From: Paenibacillus auburnensis
GTDB taxonomy: Bacteria > Bacillota > Bacilli > Paenibacillales > Paenibacillaceae
Direction: 5' to 3'
Length of the DNA: 64,000 nucleotides
Assembly: GCF_927798115.1 (NCBI RefSeq)
Contig: NZ_CAKMMG010000004.1
Location: 297,399-361,398, forward strand
Of this stretch, positions 52,257 through 60,959 are shown piece after piece. A model generated the notes under the pieces. That model was not told the DNA's origin. It did no database searches and saw only the letters and a program-made list of their open reading frames with translations. Position numbers and translations under genes: made by a program. How positions within the stretch are numbered: the first letter of the stretch is position 1; each line of letters begins with the position of its first letter.

Positions 52257-55200
52257 TTATTTCCTGAGCAGCTCCAGGAGCCTCTCCAGGGTCAGCTCTG
52301 AGGTTGAAGACAGCAGGAGATCAGCTTCGCCCAGCAGCTCCGCGCTGCCGATGCCCACAGCTGTCATACCGGCAGCCTTGATGGCAGCTATCCCCGCCGA
52401 TGCATCCTCCACACCAATGCAATTTCGTGGTGTTACTCCAAGCAACTCCGCTGCGGTCAGGAAGATTTCCGGGTCGGGCTTGCCCCTGCGCAGCCCGGCC
52501 GGATCGGCTATCGCCTGAAATCGTCGGGCAATGCCGAGCCGCTCCAGAATCAGCGGAGCATTCAGGCTGGCCGAGGCCAGTGCGGCATCAATGCCCCGCT
52601 GCGCCAGGGAATCCAGCAGCTCCGGGATACCCGGCAGCAGATGTTCTGGCGTGATGCTGCCGATCATCTGCTTATAGTGATCGTTCTTCTTCTCTGCCAG
52701 CCGAAGCCGCTCTGCTTCCGTTAACTTAAGACCGCTGCCTTCCAGCACAATATCCAGCGATTCCATGCGGCTGACCCCCTTCAGCCGTTCATTCTTCTCA
52801 CGGTTGAAGGGGATGCCCAGCTCATCGGCCAGGGCTTGCCATGCCTGGTAGTGGAACTCGGCAGAGTCGGTGATCACGCCGTCCAGATCGAAGATTACTG
52901 CCTCGAGCTGCCGGGCAAGCGGGATACTCACCGGTTCCTGCGATAGCAGCGTTAAGATCCGGTCTCTGTGTTTGATCTGAAGGCTGGTGCCTTCCAGCAG
53001 TGTATAGACGGCTGCCCCGCTGTCCACGTAGATGTCCAGCAGCTGGCCGCGGACTGTAATCTTGAAGCGGTAGCTCTCCCACTGCTCCGGCAGTACTGGA
53101 GCAAAGCACAGCATCCCATTATACTGCCGCAATCCGCCGAACCCGTTCACAATGGACATCCAGGAACCAGCCATGGCGGCCATGTGCAGCCCGTCCTTGG
53201 CGTTGCGGTTAATGTCATCCAGATCCATCCGTACGGTGCGGTCGAAGTAGGCATACGCCCCGGCCAAATCGCCGATTTCCGCCGAGACGATGCTGTGAAT
53301 GCAGGGCGACAAAGAGGAGTCATGTGTCGTCAGCGGCTCGTAGTAGTTATAATTGCGGATTTTGTCAGCCAGGCTGAACTTGTCTCCAAGCAGGAACATC
53401 GCCATTACCAGATCCGCCTGCTTGAGCACCTGGTGGCGGTAGATCACCAGCGGATGATAATTCAGCAGCAGCGGGTATTTGTCAGCAGGCGTATTCTCGA
53501 AATCCCATTTCCGCTTCGTCAGGAATGTATCATCCTGTGCATAGATGCCCAGTTCCTCGTCAAACGGAATAAACATCTTGCCGGCAGCTTCCTTCCAGCT
53601 CTCCGCCTCTTTCATGGACAGCCCAATTGCCTGCCGGAGCCGCTCGTAATCCTCCGGATAGTGCTGCTCCAGCAGCCGGGCGGTCTCATAGGCATAGAGG
53701 AACTGGTCCTGGACCATCAGATTGGTATAGGCATTATTATTCACAATTGCCGTGTATTCATCAGGCCCCGTTACCGCATCGATACAGAAGGCTCCACCGC
53801 GCGCCGGATTGAAATGCCCGAGATCCAGCCAGAAGCGTGAGGTTTCAAAGAGAATCTCCGCCCCTTTTCGGACCAGAAAATCAAGGTCTCCCGTCGCCTG
53901 CACATATTGCTTGAGCCCATAGGCGATATCTGCGTTGATATGTGCCTGGGCCGTCCCCGCCGGGAAATAGGCGGAGTTCTCTTCGCCGTCTATCGTACGC
54001 CAGGGATACAGTGCCCCCTTCTGCGACATCACGGCGGCCCGTTCCCGCGCCTTGCCGAGTGTGGCATAACGGAATTCCAGGAGCGCCCGGCTGACAGCCG
54101 GCTGTGTGTACGTAAAGAACGGCAGCATGTACATTTCCGTATCCCAAAAGTAGTGGCCTTCGTACCCTTCGCCGGTCAGTCCTTTGGCGGCAATGTTGGT
54201 TACACCATCCTTGCCGGTGGACTGCAGCAGCTGAAACATATTGAAGCGGATGCCCTGCTGCAGTGCGGGATCGCCCTTGATCTCCACATCGGTATGTCCC
54301 CAGAACTGGCCGAGATACGACTGCTGTTCATCCGCCAAGCTGCTGAAGCCACAGGTTTCAGCCATGCTGAGCACCTTAACACTACGGCTCTGCAGCTCCT
54401 CTTCCGGATAGTCCTTCGAGGTATGGTACGTGATATATTTGGTCAATGTCACGGATTCCCCGCTCTGCACTGCAGCTCCGTAACAGACCCAGATCCGCTG
54501 GCCGATCAGCTGCCGGCTCAGCTCACGGCCGGACTCCGCCTGCAGCCCATGGCTTACAGCCGTCAGCAGGGCAAACCGGGTATGCCGCGTCCGCTGCCGC
54601 ATCCAGAGGATGTCCGCCGCTTCGTCATAGCCGGCATCTTCCAGCAGCAGGCTGGGTTCGGCACTGCCCGATCCGAGCCGCGGGTCATCGCTGGCCTCGG
54701 TGCGGGTAATCTGCCCGTCCAGCGCAGAGACAAACTGCAGCGTGCCGGAGAAATTCAGCGCCGTCACCTTGTATTCGATTGCAGCCAGGTGCTTGTGCTG
54801 CAGGGATACCATCCGCCGGATCATTAGCAGCACACGGTGTCCCGCCGGTGATTCCCATTCCACCTCGCGGTGCAGTATACCGCTCTTCATATCCAGCCAC
54901 CGCCGGTAGCGGTGAACGGTCCCGCTGTCCAGCCGGAAGGTATGCCCTTCAATACTCAGCTCTATGATCCGCGCATCGGTCACATTCAGCATCGACTGGT
55001 TCCGCGCCGGGAGCCCGAAGGCCCCCTCGGGATACACAATCGGCTCAGAGTCATAGAACCCGTTCAGGTAGTTCCCGGCAACCGAGGTGCCGGTCGTTCC
55101 ATGGTAGCCTTCCTCGAAGTTGCCGCGCATGCCGATATACCCGTTGCCGAGCGCAAACACACTCTCGCTCCGCTGATTGTTCTCATCCTCAAAGGCATCC

Positions 55201-55265
55201 TCGCCGAGACTCCATTCCCGGTAAGGGTACAACGCCGGCGGATGCTCATATGGCTTCATCTTCAT
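52257..55265 (-). CDS. Fusion of GH65 disaccharide phosphorylase and beta-phosphoglucomutase
   Basis: This 1002-residue protein joins two enzymes. Residues ~10-770 form a GH65 phosphorylase (FALGNGYIGMRGNFEEGYHGT; GEGYEGHYFWDTEMYMLPFF; the catalytic acid Glu in CIDAVTGPDEYTAIVNNNAY near residue 495). Residues ~785-1000 form a HAD-family beta-phosphoglucomutase (VIFDLDGVITDSAEFHYQAW; LASASLNAPLILERLG; GKPDPEIFL; GVEDASAGIAAIKAAG). A phosphorolysed alpha-disaccharide (maltose, kojibiose, nigerose or trehalose) would give beta-glucose-1-phosphate, which the second domain turns into glucose-6-phosphate. The substrate is not settled by sequence. ATG 55265 is chosen for ribosome-site spacing; ATG 55274 is possible. 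Confidence 0.9.
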   Translation of the reverse strand: MKMKPYEHPPALYPYREWSLGEDAFEDENNQRSESVFALGNGYIGMRGNFEEGYHGTTGTSVAGNYLNGFYDSEPIVYPEGAFGLPARNQSMLNVTDARIIELSIEGHTFRLDSGTVHRYRRWLDMKSGILHREVEWESPAGHRVLLMIRRMVSLQHKHLAAIEYKVTALNFSGTLQFVSALDGQITRTEASDDPRLGSGSAEPSLLLEDAGYDEAADILWMRQRTRHTRFALLTAVSHGLQAESGRELSRQLIGQRIWVCYGAAVQSGESVTLTKYITYHTSKDYPEEELQSRSVKVLSMAETCGFSSLADEQQSYLGQFWGHTDVEIKGDPALQQGIRFNMFQLLQSTGKDGVTNIAAKGLTGEGYEGHYFWDTEMYMLPFFTYTQPAVSRALLEFRYATLGKARERAAVMSQKGALYPWRTIDGEENSAYFPAGTAQAHINADIAYGLKQYVQATGDLDFLVRKGAEILFETSRFWLDLGHFNPARGGAFCIDAVTGPDEYTAIVNNNAYTNLMVQDQFLYAYETARLLEQHYPEDYERLRQAIGLSMKEAESWKEAAGKMFIPFDEELGIYAQDDTFLTKRKWDFENTPADKYPLLLNYHPLVIYRHQVLKQADLVMAMFLLGDKFSLADKIRNYNYYEPLTTHDSSLSPCIHSIVSAEIGDLAGAYAYFDRTVRMDLDDINRNAKDGLHMAAMAGSWMSIVNGFGGLRQYNGMLCFAPVLPEQWESYRFKITVRGQLLDIYVDSGAAVYTLLEGTSLQIKHRDRILTLLSQEPVSIPLARQLEAVIFDLDGVITDSAEFHYQAWQALADELGIPFNREKNERLKGVSRMESLDIVLEGSGLKLTEAERLRLAEKKNDHYKQMIGSITPEHLLPGIPELLDSLAQRGIDAALASASLNAPLILERLGIARRFQAIADPAGLRRGKPDPEIFLTAAELLGVTPRNCIGVEDASAGIAAIKAAGMTAVGIGSAELLGEADLLLSSTSELTLERLLELLRK

Positions 55266-55290
55266 GGTAGTCATTCTCCTCCATTCGCTG

Positions 55291-56382
55291 CTAACCTTTG
55301 ACGGATCCGCCCATCAGCCCTCTGACGAAATACTTTTGCAGCAGGAAGAAAATCGCCAGCGGCATCAGCATCGAGATGAATGCAGCGGAAGTCAGCAGAT
55401 GCCAGTCATTGCCCCGTGAGCCGACCAGATCCGCAATCTTCATCGACATGACCTGAACGGAAGGCTGGTTGCCGATAAAGATCAGTGACACCAGATAATC
55501 ATTCCATACCCAGAGGAACTGGAAGATGCCGATGGAGGCCAGTGCAGGCACGGACAGCGGCAGAATCAGTCTGCTGAATATCGTGAAGTGGCTTGCCCCG
55601 TCGATAAACGCCGACTCGAACAAATCCTTGGGCAGCTGGCTGATAAAGTTATACATAAAATAGGTAACCAGCGGCAGGCCGAAGGCGGTATGCGCCAGCC
55701 AGATGCCCAGATAGCTGCCGTTCAGCCCGAGCGCCGTATAATCCTTCAGCACCGGAATCAGTGCCACCTGAATCGGAATGACCAGCATGGCTATGATGAT
55801 TACGAATAATGTTTTGCGGCCCGGAAAGCGCAGCCAGGCAAAGGCATAGGCGGCAAAAGAGGCAATCAGCACCGGAATGACCGTGGCCGGAACTGCTATC
55901 GTCAGCGTATTCCAGAACGCCTGCGATAAGCCTGTGCCCTTCTGCATCGTTTCACTGCCATCAGCTTCCTTGAGTTTATACTCCTTACCGGACAGCACAT
56001 TGTTATAATTGTCGAGCGTCAGATCAGGAACTGTTTTCCACCCCTGCTCCTGCACATTGATTGTGCGTGCCCGGCGGTTCTCCCAGATCAGGCGGCTGTC
56101 GTCCGCCTTCACACCCGCTTTTAACTGGTCATCGCTGTAGGTCTTGCCGTTCACCTCAATCGGCTCCCGCAGATCCACATCCTTGGACAGCTTCAAGGTC
56201 TCGCCTGCCGTCCATTCCTGATGGGGGAATACCTTCCACCAGCCGGTCTGCAGAATATCCGCTGCCGGACGGAAGGAGGAAATAAAGAGCCCCAGTGTCG
56301 GAAGCAGCCAAATGAAGCAGATGACGCCGAGTATAAGGTTAACTACCGTTTTGCTGCCTTTTCTTTTCTTTTTGCCGACCAT
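55291..56382 (-). CDS. Carbohydrate ABC transporter permease (MalG-like)
   Basis: This 363-residue permease has an N-terminal membrane segment, an extracytoplasmic loop (about 45-150) and five further segments with the EAA loop FIDGASHFTIFSRLILPLSVPAL. This long loop between helices 1 and 2 is typical of large MalG/YtcP-like members. Its ATG shares one base with the stop of the upstream permease gene (TAATG). GGGGGATT precedes the start. It likely imports the disaccharide that the GH65 fusion breaks down. Confidence 0.9.
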   Translation of the reverse strand: MVGKKKRKGSKTVVNLILGVICFIWLLPTLGLFISSFRPAADILQTGWWKVFPHQEWTAGETLKLSKDVDLREPIEVNGKTYSDDQLKAGVKADDSRLIWENRRARTINVQEQGWKTVPDLTLDNYNNVLSGKEYKLKEADGSETMQKGTGLSQAFWNTLTIAVPATVIPVLIASFAAYAFAWLRFPGRKTLFVIIIAMLVIPIQVALIPVLKDYTALGLNGSYLGIWLAHTAFGLPLVTYFMYNFISQLPKDLFESAFIDGASHFTIFSRLILPLSVPALASIGIFQFLWVWNDYLVSLIFIGNQPSVQVMSMKIADLVGSRGNDWHLLTSAAFISMLMPLAIFFLLQKYFVRGLMGGSVKG

Positions 56383-57497
56383 TAGAATCCCCCCTGCTTG
56401 CGGAACTGGCGCAGATTAATCAGAATGACAGGCAATACCGCGATCAGGAGCACAATAGCCAGCGTCGAGCCGTACCCGAAATTACGGTACATGAAGAACT
56501 GCCGGTAGAACTGCGTCGCTACTACTTCTGTATCGTATTGACCTCCCGTCATCACCATGACGACGTCAAATATTTTCAATGTAAAGACGATGATCGTTGT
56601 AGTCACAGTGAGGATGGTGGAAGAGATGAACGGAATCATAATTCCGAAGAAAATCTTCACCTCACCGGCGCCGTCGACGCGTGCTGCTTCGAGAATATCG
56701 TCAGGAACGCCTTTGATTGCTGCGGAAAAGATAACCATGGCAAACCCCGTCTGCATCCAGATCAGGATGATAATGAGGAAAAAATTATTCCAGGGCTGCA
56801 GCATACTCGTCCAGGCCTGCGGTTCACCGCCAAAATAAGTGACCATCGCGTTCAGCAGTCCGATCTGCTCATCACCCGGCTGATAATAATAGACAAACTT
56901 CCAGATAACGCCTGCGGCGACAAACGAAATGGCCATTGGCATGAAAATGATCGATTTGGCGATTTTCTCGTAGCTGCTGCGGTCAGCCAGAATGGCAATG
57001 AGCAGCCCGAAGCAGACACAGGCCAGCGTGCCGACAAACACCCACAGCAGATTGTTGCGCAGTGCCGTAGCCATCAAGTGGTCGCTGAAAATCGCTGCAT
57101 AGTTGCTGAGTCCCACGAATTTCTCTGAAGAAGCGTTGAAAAAGCTTAAGTACAGTGTCCGCAGCGCCGGCAGGATTAGCAGCCAGCCGAGAATAATGAC
57201 CGCAGGTCCGATAAAAATATAGGGAAGCACTTTTCTGCGGATATGATCAGGGTACTGTTCAACAGCCCAGGTCAGGGTGTAGTAGATCAGATAAACACCC
57301 AGCACGCCCCACAGCACCGCCAGAACGGCAGTCAGGAGCGGATTAAGCGTGGAATCACGGAAAAACATGAAGATCAGCCCGTTAACAACGATGTTCGCGA
57401 GCAGCACACCGAGTGATAACAGCACCGCCCTGGCACTGATTCTCTGCTTGGCCTGCGTACCCGTAACCCCGGGCTTCGCCTTTATTTGTGCATCCAT
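56382..57497 (-). CDS. Carbohydrate ABC transporter permease (MalF-like)
   Basis: This 371-residue permease has eight hydrophobic segments and the EAA loop EAARVDGAGEVKIFFGIMIPFISST. ATG 57497 follows AGGAGGAG and gives a polar start MDAQIKAKPG; the longer frame to 57605 is the repeat element read through. It pairs with the MalG-like protein. It is separated from the upstream binding-protein gene by a terminator and a tandem hairpin repeat. Confidence 0.9.
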   Translation of the reverse strand: MDAQIKAKPGVTGTQAKQRISARAVLLSLGVLLANIVVNGLIFMFFRDSTLNPLLTAVLAVLWGVLGVYLIYYTLTWAVEQYPDHIRRKVLPYIFIGPAVIILGWLLILPALRTLYLSFFNASSEKFVGLSNYAAIFSDHLMATALRNNLLWVFVGTLACVCFGLLIAILADRSSYEKIAKSIIFMPMAISFVAAGVIWKFVYYYQPGDEQIGLLNAMVTYFGGEPQAWTSMLQPWNNFFLIIILIWMQTGFAMVIFSAAIKGVPDDILEAARVDGAGEVKIFFGIMIPFISSTILTVTTTIIVFTLKIFDVVMVMTGGQYDTEVVATQFYRQFFMYRNFGYGSTLAIVLLIAVLPVILINLRQFRKQGGF

Positions 57498-57510
57498 AGT
57501 AGCTCCTCCT

Positions 57511-57620
57511 ATAAGTTTTGCGCAGCAAAACTTGCCTCGTAAGCATACGCTTGGTTTTGCGCAGCAAAACTGCTTCGTAAGCATACGCTTGGTTTTGCGC
57601 CGCAAAACTCTTTTCGTAAG
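57511..57620. repeat. Tandem 38-39-bp repeat with GTTTTGC-GCA-GCAAAAC palindromes
   Basis: Three palindromes at 57515-57531, 57554-57570 and 57592-57608 (one variant, GCC in the middle) are separated by TTCGTAAGCATACGCTTG-type stretches, giving about 2.7 copies. They lie in the operon between the binding-protein gene and the permease gene. Each copy can form a hairpin in the mRNA, so they may stabilise or process the transcript. Copies of such repeats in tandem look like a REP-type element. Confidence 0.8.
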
Positions 57621-57636
57621 CGGTCAAACAAATAAA

Positions 57637-57676
57637 AAGAGGGGCAGGATGTCATTCACAGCAGTCTGCCCCTCTT
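57637..57676 (-). terminator. Intra-operon terminator after the sugar-binding protein gene
   Basis: An 11-bp perfect stem AAGAGGGGCAG with its complement and an 18-nt loop is followed on the minus strand by TTTTTATTTG. It lies between the binding protein and its permeases, so read-through would lower permease relative to binding protein. Confidence 0.85.
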
Positions 57677-57721
57677 CCAATCCATGGTGTTCCTGAGATT
57701 TGCCTGCTTTACCTCTTACTC

Positions 57722-59149
57722 TTAGTTGTTCCAGCCGGACTGAATCTGTTCCAGCGCCTGATCCAGCGTAGCTGTACCGCTCACGTAATCCGTCATGCCT
57801 TTCCAGAACGTTCCCGCGCCCACCTTACCCGGCATGAGGTCGGAGCCGTCGAACCGCAGGGTCGAAGCATCCTGTACCAGCTTCGCCATCCGGCGGTCGG
57901 ACTCGGATTGGTACCAGTCGAGCGAAGCGTCATTCATTGGAGCGATTACGCCGCCTGATTGTACCCAGCTCTTGATCGATTCGCCTGTGGTGAAGAATTC
58001 CATAACCGCACGCACTTCCGGACGGTCATTGAACATTGCATAGATGTCACCGGCTACGAGGACCGGTTTGCCGTACTGCTCATCAATCGGCGGCAGGTAG
58101 AACCAGTCGTAGTCTTCATCAACCTTGGCTGTTTCCGGGAAGAAGCTCGTAATAAAGTTTCCGATCAGGTTGAACCAGGCCTTTGGCGGATTCTCGAACA
58201 TTGGCTTCGGCGCGTCACCGAAGGCTGTAGTTACAATCGATTTGGTGCCGCCGTATACATAATCTTTGTTAAGCCAGATCTTAGACATAATTTCCACAGC
58301 GTTTTTCACTTCTGGAGAAGTAAACGGCAGCTCGCCGCTGACCCACTTGTCATAATTCTCCGGTGTTGTCGTACGCAGCATGATATTTTCGATCCAGTCC
58401 GTTGCCGGCCAGCCTGTAGCTGCACCGCTCTCAATACCGATCGCCCATGCCGGATCGCCATCCTTGGCAATCTGCTCCGTGAGCGCCATCAGCTCATCCC
58501 AGGTCTGTGGAACAGTATAACCCGCTTCATCAAATTGCTTCTTCGGATACCAGACCAGACTCTTCACATTGCTGCGGTTCCAGATCCCGGCCATGATCTT
58601 GCCGTCTTTGCCGTCCATAGTGGACATATCAAGCCAGCTCTGATTGTAATTGCCCTTGAGCTTCTCCTGATCAAGCACACCGTTCAGGTCAACCACCTTG
58701 CCGGTTTTGGCAATGGAGGCGAGCAGGCCCGGCTGCGGGAAATCGGCGATATCCGGCGCGTTGCCGCCATCAACCCGGATGTTGATTGTAGCTTCAAACT
58801 CTTTCGAGCCTTCATATTGAATATCAATACCGGTTTTTTCTTCGAATTCTTTGATACTGCTCTCAAACTTCACTTGGTCGGCGTCCACGAATGGCCCGAA
58901 CATCGTTACTTTGGTTCCTTTATATTCACCCTTCATCGCTAATTCCAGCGGGCTTCCGGTTGCTGTGCCTCCTGCATTATTTGTCGATGTCTGGTTGTTA
59001 TCAGTAGATGGTGCTTCCGTTGCGGCCTGCGGATCGGTTGGTGCGGCAGCATTATTGTTGTTATTTCCGCCGCATCCGCTCAGCATCATGGTGAAGGATA
59101 AACACAGCACCATAGCGAGTGACAGTTTACGTCCTGGAGCTTTCTTCAT
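57722..59149 (-). CDS. Sugar ABC transporter substrate-binding lipoprotein (MalE-like)
   Basis: This 475-residue protein has a lipoprotein signal (SFTMMLSGC lipobox, then N/A/P/T-rich linker) and the family 1 extracellular sugar-binding fold (FEEKTGIDIQYEGSKEFEATINIRVDGGNAPDIADFPQPG, GDIYAMFNDRPEVRAVMEFF). Start ATG 59149 is preferred since AAGGGG abuts the ATG at 59161 with no spacing; 59161 remains possible. It is followed by two permease genes and the GH65 fusion. Upstream are cre boxes and the LacI operator, as for catabolite-repressed sugar uptake. Confidence 0.92.
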   Translation of the reverse strand: MKKAPGRKLSLAMVLCLSFTMMLSGCGGNNNNNAAAPTDPQAATEAPSTDNNQTSTNNAGGTATGSPLELAMKGEYKGTKVTMFGPFVDADQVKFESSIKEFEEKTGIDIQYEGSKEFEATINIRVDGGNAPDIADFPQPGLLASIAKTGKVVDLNGVLDQEKLKGNYNQSWLDMSTMDGKDGKIMAGIWNRSNVKSLVWYPKKQFDEAGYTVPQTWDELMALTEQIAKDGDPAWAIGIESGAATGWPATDWIENIMLRTTTPENYDKWVSGELPFTSPEVKNAVEIMSKIWLNKDYVYGGTKSIVTTAFGDAPKPMFENPPKAWFNLIGNFITSFFPETAKVDEDYDWFYLPPIDEQYGKPVLVAGDIYAMFNDRPEVRAVMEFFTTGESIKSWVQSGGVIAPMNDASLDWYQSESDRRMAKLVQDASTLRFDGSDLMPGKVGAGTFWKGMTDYVSGTATLDQALEQIQSGWNN

Positions 59150-59241
59150 GTTTTCATACATCCCCTTATAATTGTATTAGAGACTGCATTTTGTCTGCTG
59201 TTTCCGGGAATCTCCCTCGTCCGCCCGCTGAACCACCTCCT

Positions 59242-59255
59242 TGCAAAGCTTTTCA
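59242..59255. promoter_or_regulatory. LacI-type operator TGCAAAGCTTTTCA (site 1)
   Basis: One mismatch from the perfect palindrome TGAAAAGCTTTTCA found at 59508. It lies about 95 bp upstream of the binding-protein start. Four such sites cluster around the LacI gene at 59594-60598. Confidence 0.7.
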
Positions 59256-59309
59256 AAAACGGGTTCATAACCTGGTTTACACCTAAATATGATCTTCACC
59301 GAGACTACA

Positions 59310-59357
59310 ATATAACGCTTACATTTCCATATTATCATATAATGTATGCGTTTCCAA
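59310..59357 (-). promoter_or_regulatory. Two CcpA (cre) boxes in the sugar-operon promoter
   Basis: On the minus strand TTGGAAACGCATACA (59343-59357) matches the cre consensus WTGNAANCGNWNNCW exactly. ATGTAAGCGTTATAT (59310-59324) matches it with one mismatch. Catabolite repression by CcpA is therefore likely. The remainder of 59150-59593 is AT-rich non-coding sequence. Confidence 0.65.
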
Positions 59358-59507
59358 CTATCACCCCGCATAATTTTCCCTTTTTTTTATTTCAATATTT
59401 AAATTTAGTAGTGAACTGTAGAAAATCCCCTTAAGGTGTCGAAACAAACCGGCATTAAATACTGTTAAATCAGGCTTTATTGCGGTAATCCTTACGGGTG
59501 GGACATC

Positions 59508-59521
59508 TGAAAAGCTTTTCA
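59508..59521. promoter_or_regulatory. LacI-type operator TGAAAAGCTTTTCA (site 2, perfect)
   Basis: Perfect 7+7 palindrome, 73 bp downstream of the LacI gene stop and about 360 bp upstream of the binding-protein start. With site 1 it could hold a looped repressor tetramer or dimer pair. Confidence 0.68.
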
Positions 59522-59531
59522 TAATAGAATA

Positions 59532-59572
59532 GAAACGTCCTTGCTATCCTTATGCAAAGACAGGGGCGTTTC
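59532..59572 (-). terminator. Terminator of the lacI gene
   Basis: Stem GAAACGCCCC/GGACGTTTC with one bulge, followed on the minus strand by TATTCTATTA. It lies 22 bp past the lacI stop. Confidence 0.6.
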
Positions 59573-59593
59573 ATCATACAGACCGGCATCAGC

Positions 59594-60598
59594 TTATTTC
59601 TCCCGGGAGGATTCTCTCACAATTAGCTTATGCTCCATTTTTTCTTTCATTACAGCAACACTGCCGGTAGTCAGCAATTCATGCAGCTTCTCCGCGGCAC
59701 GGTAACCCAGCTGGTAGATTGGTTGGGCGATGGTTGTCAGTTTGGGAATAAACATGCCGGACATCCGCAAATTATCAAATCCGATTACGGATACCTGCCC
59801 CGGCACCAGGATATTACGGTCTTTGAGATACGAGATCGTCCCCATGGCGAACTCATCAGCCACACAGAAGACAGCAGTGAGCTCCGGGTAATCGCTGAAC
59901 AGCTCATGCGATGCCTGATAGGCATGCTCAAAACGGTGGTTGGCGTACTTGATCTTCTCCACATTCCGCTCCAGCCCAGATTCCGTAAGCGCTCTGACAA
60001 ACCCGGCAACACGCGGCGGCCCGGATACCGAATTATCGTGATTAAAGCCGATCATGCCGATTTCCTTGTGTCCCAGCTCGATAAGGAACTTCACAGCCTC
60101 GTAAGCCGCCAGCTCATCATCAACCTCTACAGATGGAACCTCGTATTCATCAGAATGCGAAGACACCAGCACAAAAGGAATTCTGCAATCCACCAGCTTC
60201 TCATAATACTCTGGATAGAGCACATCACTGGCGAACACGATCCCATCCACCTGCTTCTCATGGAAAGTATCGATATAGGACAGCATTCGCTCCTTGTCAC
60301 GGTCGGTATTGCAGATCATGAGACTGTAACCGAGCTTAATGCAGGCATCCTGCATCCCGCGGATCACTCCTGCAAAATACAGGTTCTCAATATCGGGAAT
60401 GAGCAGGCCAAGTGTAAAAGACTTCTTGTAAATTAACCCGCGCGCAAACGCATTGGGCTGATACTTCAGTTCCTTAATGGCCTCAATGACCCTGTTGCGC
60501 TTGCCTGGTACTACCGTCTCCGGTGCATTCATAACCCGGGAAACGGTACTGATCGACACCTCCGCTAATCTGGCGACATCTTTAATTGTTGGTTTCAT
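59594..60598 (-). CDS. LacI-family regulator of the disaccharide operon
   Basis: This 334-residue repressor has the LacI helix-turn-helix MKPTIKDVARLAEVSISTVSRVMNAP and the effector domain (GLLIPDIENLYFAGVIRGMQ, VDGIVFASD, GFDNLRMSGMFIPKLTTIAQP). AAGGAAG precedes the start. It lies directly upstream of the sugar operon on the same strand, separated by its terminator. Palindromes TGAAAAGCTTTTCA and variants lie on both sides of it, which fits autoregulation and control of the operon. The effector is probably the disaccharide or its phosphorylated product. Confidence 0.92.
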   Translation of the reverse strand: MKPTIKDVARLAEVSISTVSRVMNAPETVVPGKRNRVIEAIKELKYQPNAFARGLIYKKSFTLGLLIPDIENLYFAGVIRGMQDACIKLGYSLMICNTDRDKERMLSYIDTFHEKQVDGIVFASDVLYPEYYEKLVDCRIPFVLVSSHSDEYEVPSVEVDDELAAYEAVKFLIELGHKEIGMIGFNHDNSVSGPPRVAGFVRALTESGLERNVEKIKYANHRFEHAYQASHELFSDYPELTAVFCVADEFAMGTISYLKDRNILVPGQVSVIGFDNLRMSGMFIPKLTTIAQPIYQLGYRAAEKLHELLTTGSVAVMKEKMEHKLIVRESSREK

Positions 60599-60617
60599 AG
60601 ACGTAACTTCCTTTTTT

Positions 60618-60631
60618 AGAAAAGCTTTTCA
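60618..60631. promoter_or_regulatory. LacI-type operator AGAAAAGCTTTTCA (site 3)
   Basis: A perfect 12-bp core GAAAAGCTTTTC lies 20 bp upstream of the lacI start, in the position for repression of its own gene. Confidence 0.72.
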
Positions 60632-60673
60632 AAACGATTATAGCAAGGCCTCCGTAAATTGACAACAGATTTA

Positions 60674-60688
60674 ATTAACCGCTTACAT
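60674..60688 (-). promoter_or_regulatory. cre-like box in the lacI promoter
   Basis: ATGTAAGCGGTTAAT on the minus strand matches the CcpA consensus with one mismatch and resembles the second box of the sugar promoter. Confidence 0.4.
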
Positions 60689-60773
60689 TTTATTTTTTTG
60701 AGGCTATTAAAGCTATTTCAGTACCCATTCTATTGAGTAGAGCTACAACTTTATGGGCCAAGTCCATCATCTC

Positions 60774-60787
60774 TGAAAAGCTTCTCA
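60774..60787. promoter_or_regulatory. LacI-type operator TGAAAAGCTTCTCA (site 4)
   Basis: One mismatch from the perfect site, 156 bp upstream of site 3. Two operators in front of lacI could support DNA looping. Confidence 0.55.
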
Positions 60788-60862
60788 ATAGTAGCATCTG
60801 CGCTGTTCTAACCCCTTCTGGACGAAAAAGTCCCTTATTGGGGGAAGCTTTCTGCAGTTCCT

Positions 60863-60910
60863 GAGGCTGAGCAGTGCGACTGGCTGAAAGATCGGTTTGG
60901 CGTGCCGTGG
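60863..60910 (+). pseudogene. Remnant of a PhnB-like (VOC/3-dmu-9 methyltransferase family) gene
   Basis: The frame from 60863 reads [16 protein letters not shown], the conserved C-terminal motif of PhnB-like glyoxalase-fold proteins ([15 protein letters not shown]). The matching upstream part of a gene is absent (a stop precedes it and no VOC motif is visible). This is likely the decayed tail of a deleted gene. It is based on one motif only. Confidence 0.5.
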
Positions 60911-60959
60911 CTTGCTTGGATGAGCTGGCTGATGCTTAGCTAACCTTTCCTTGATCTCA

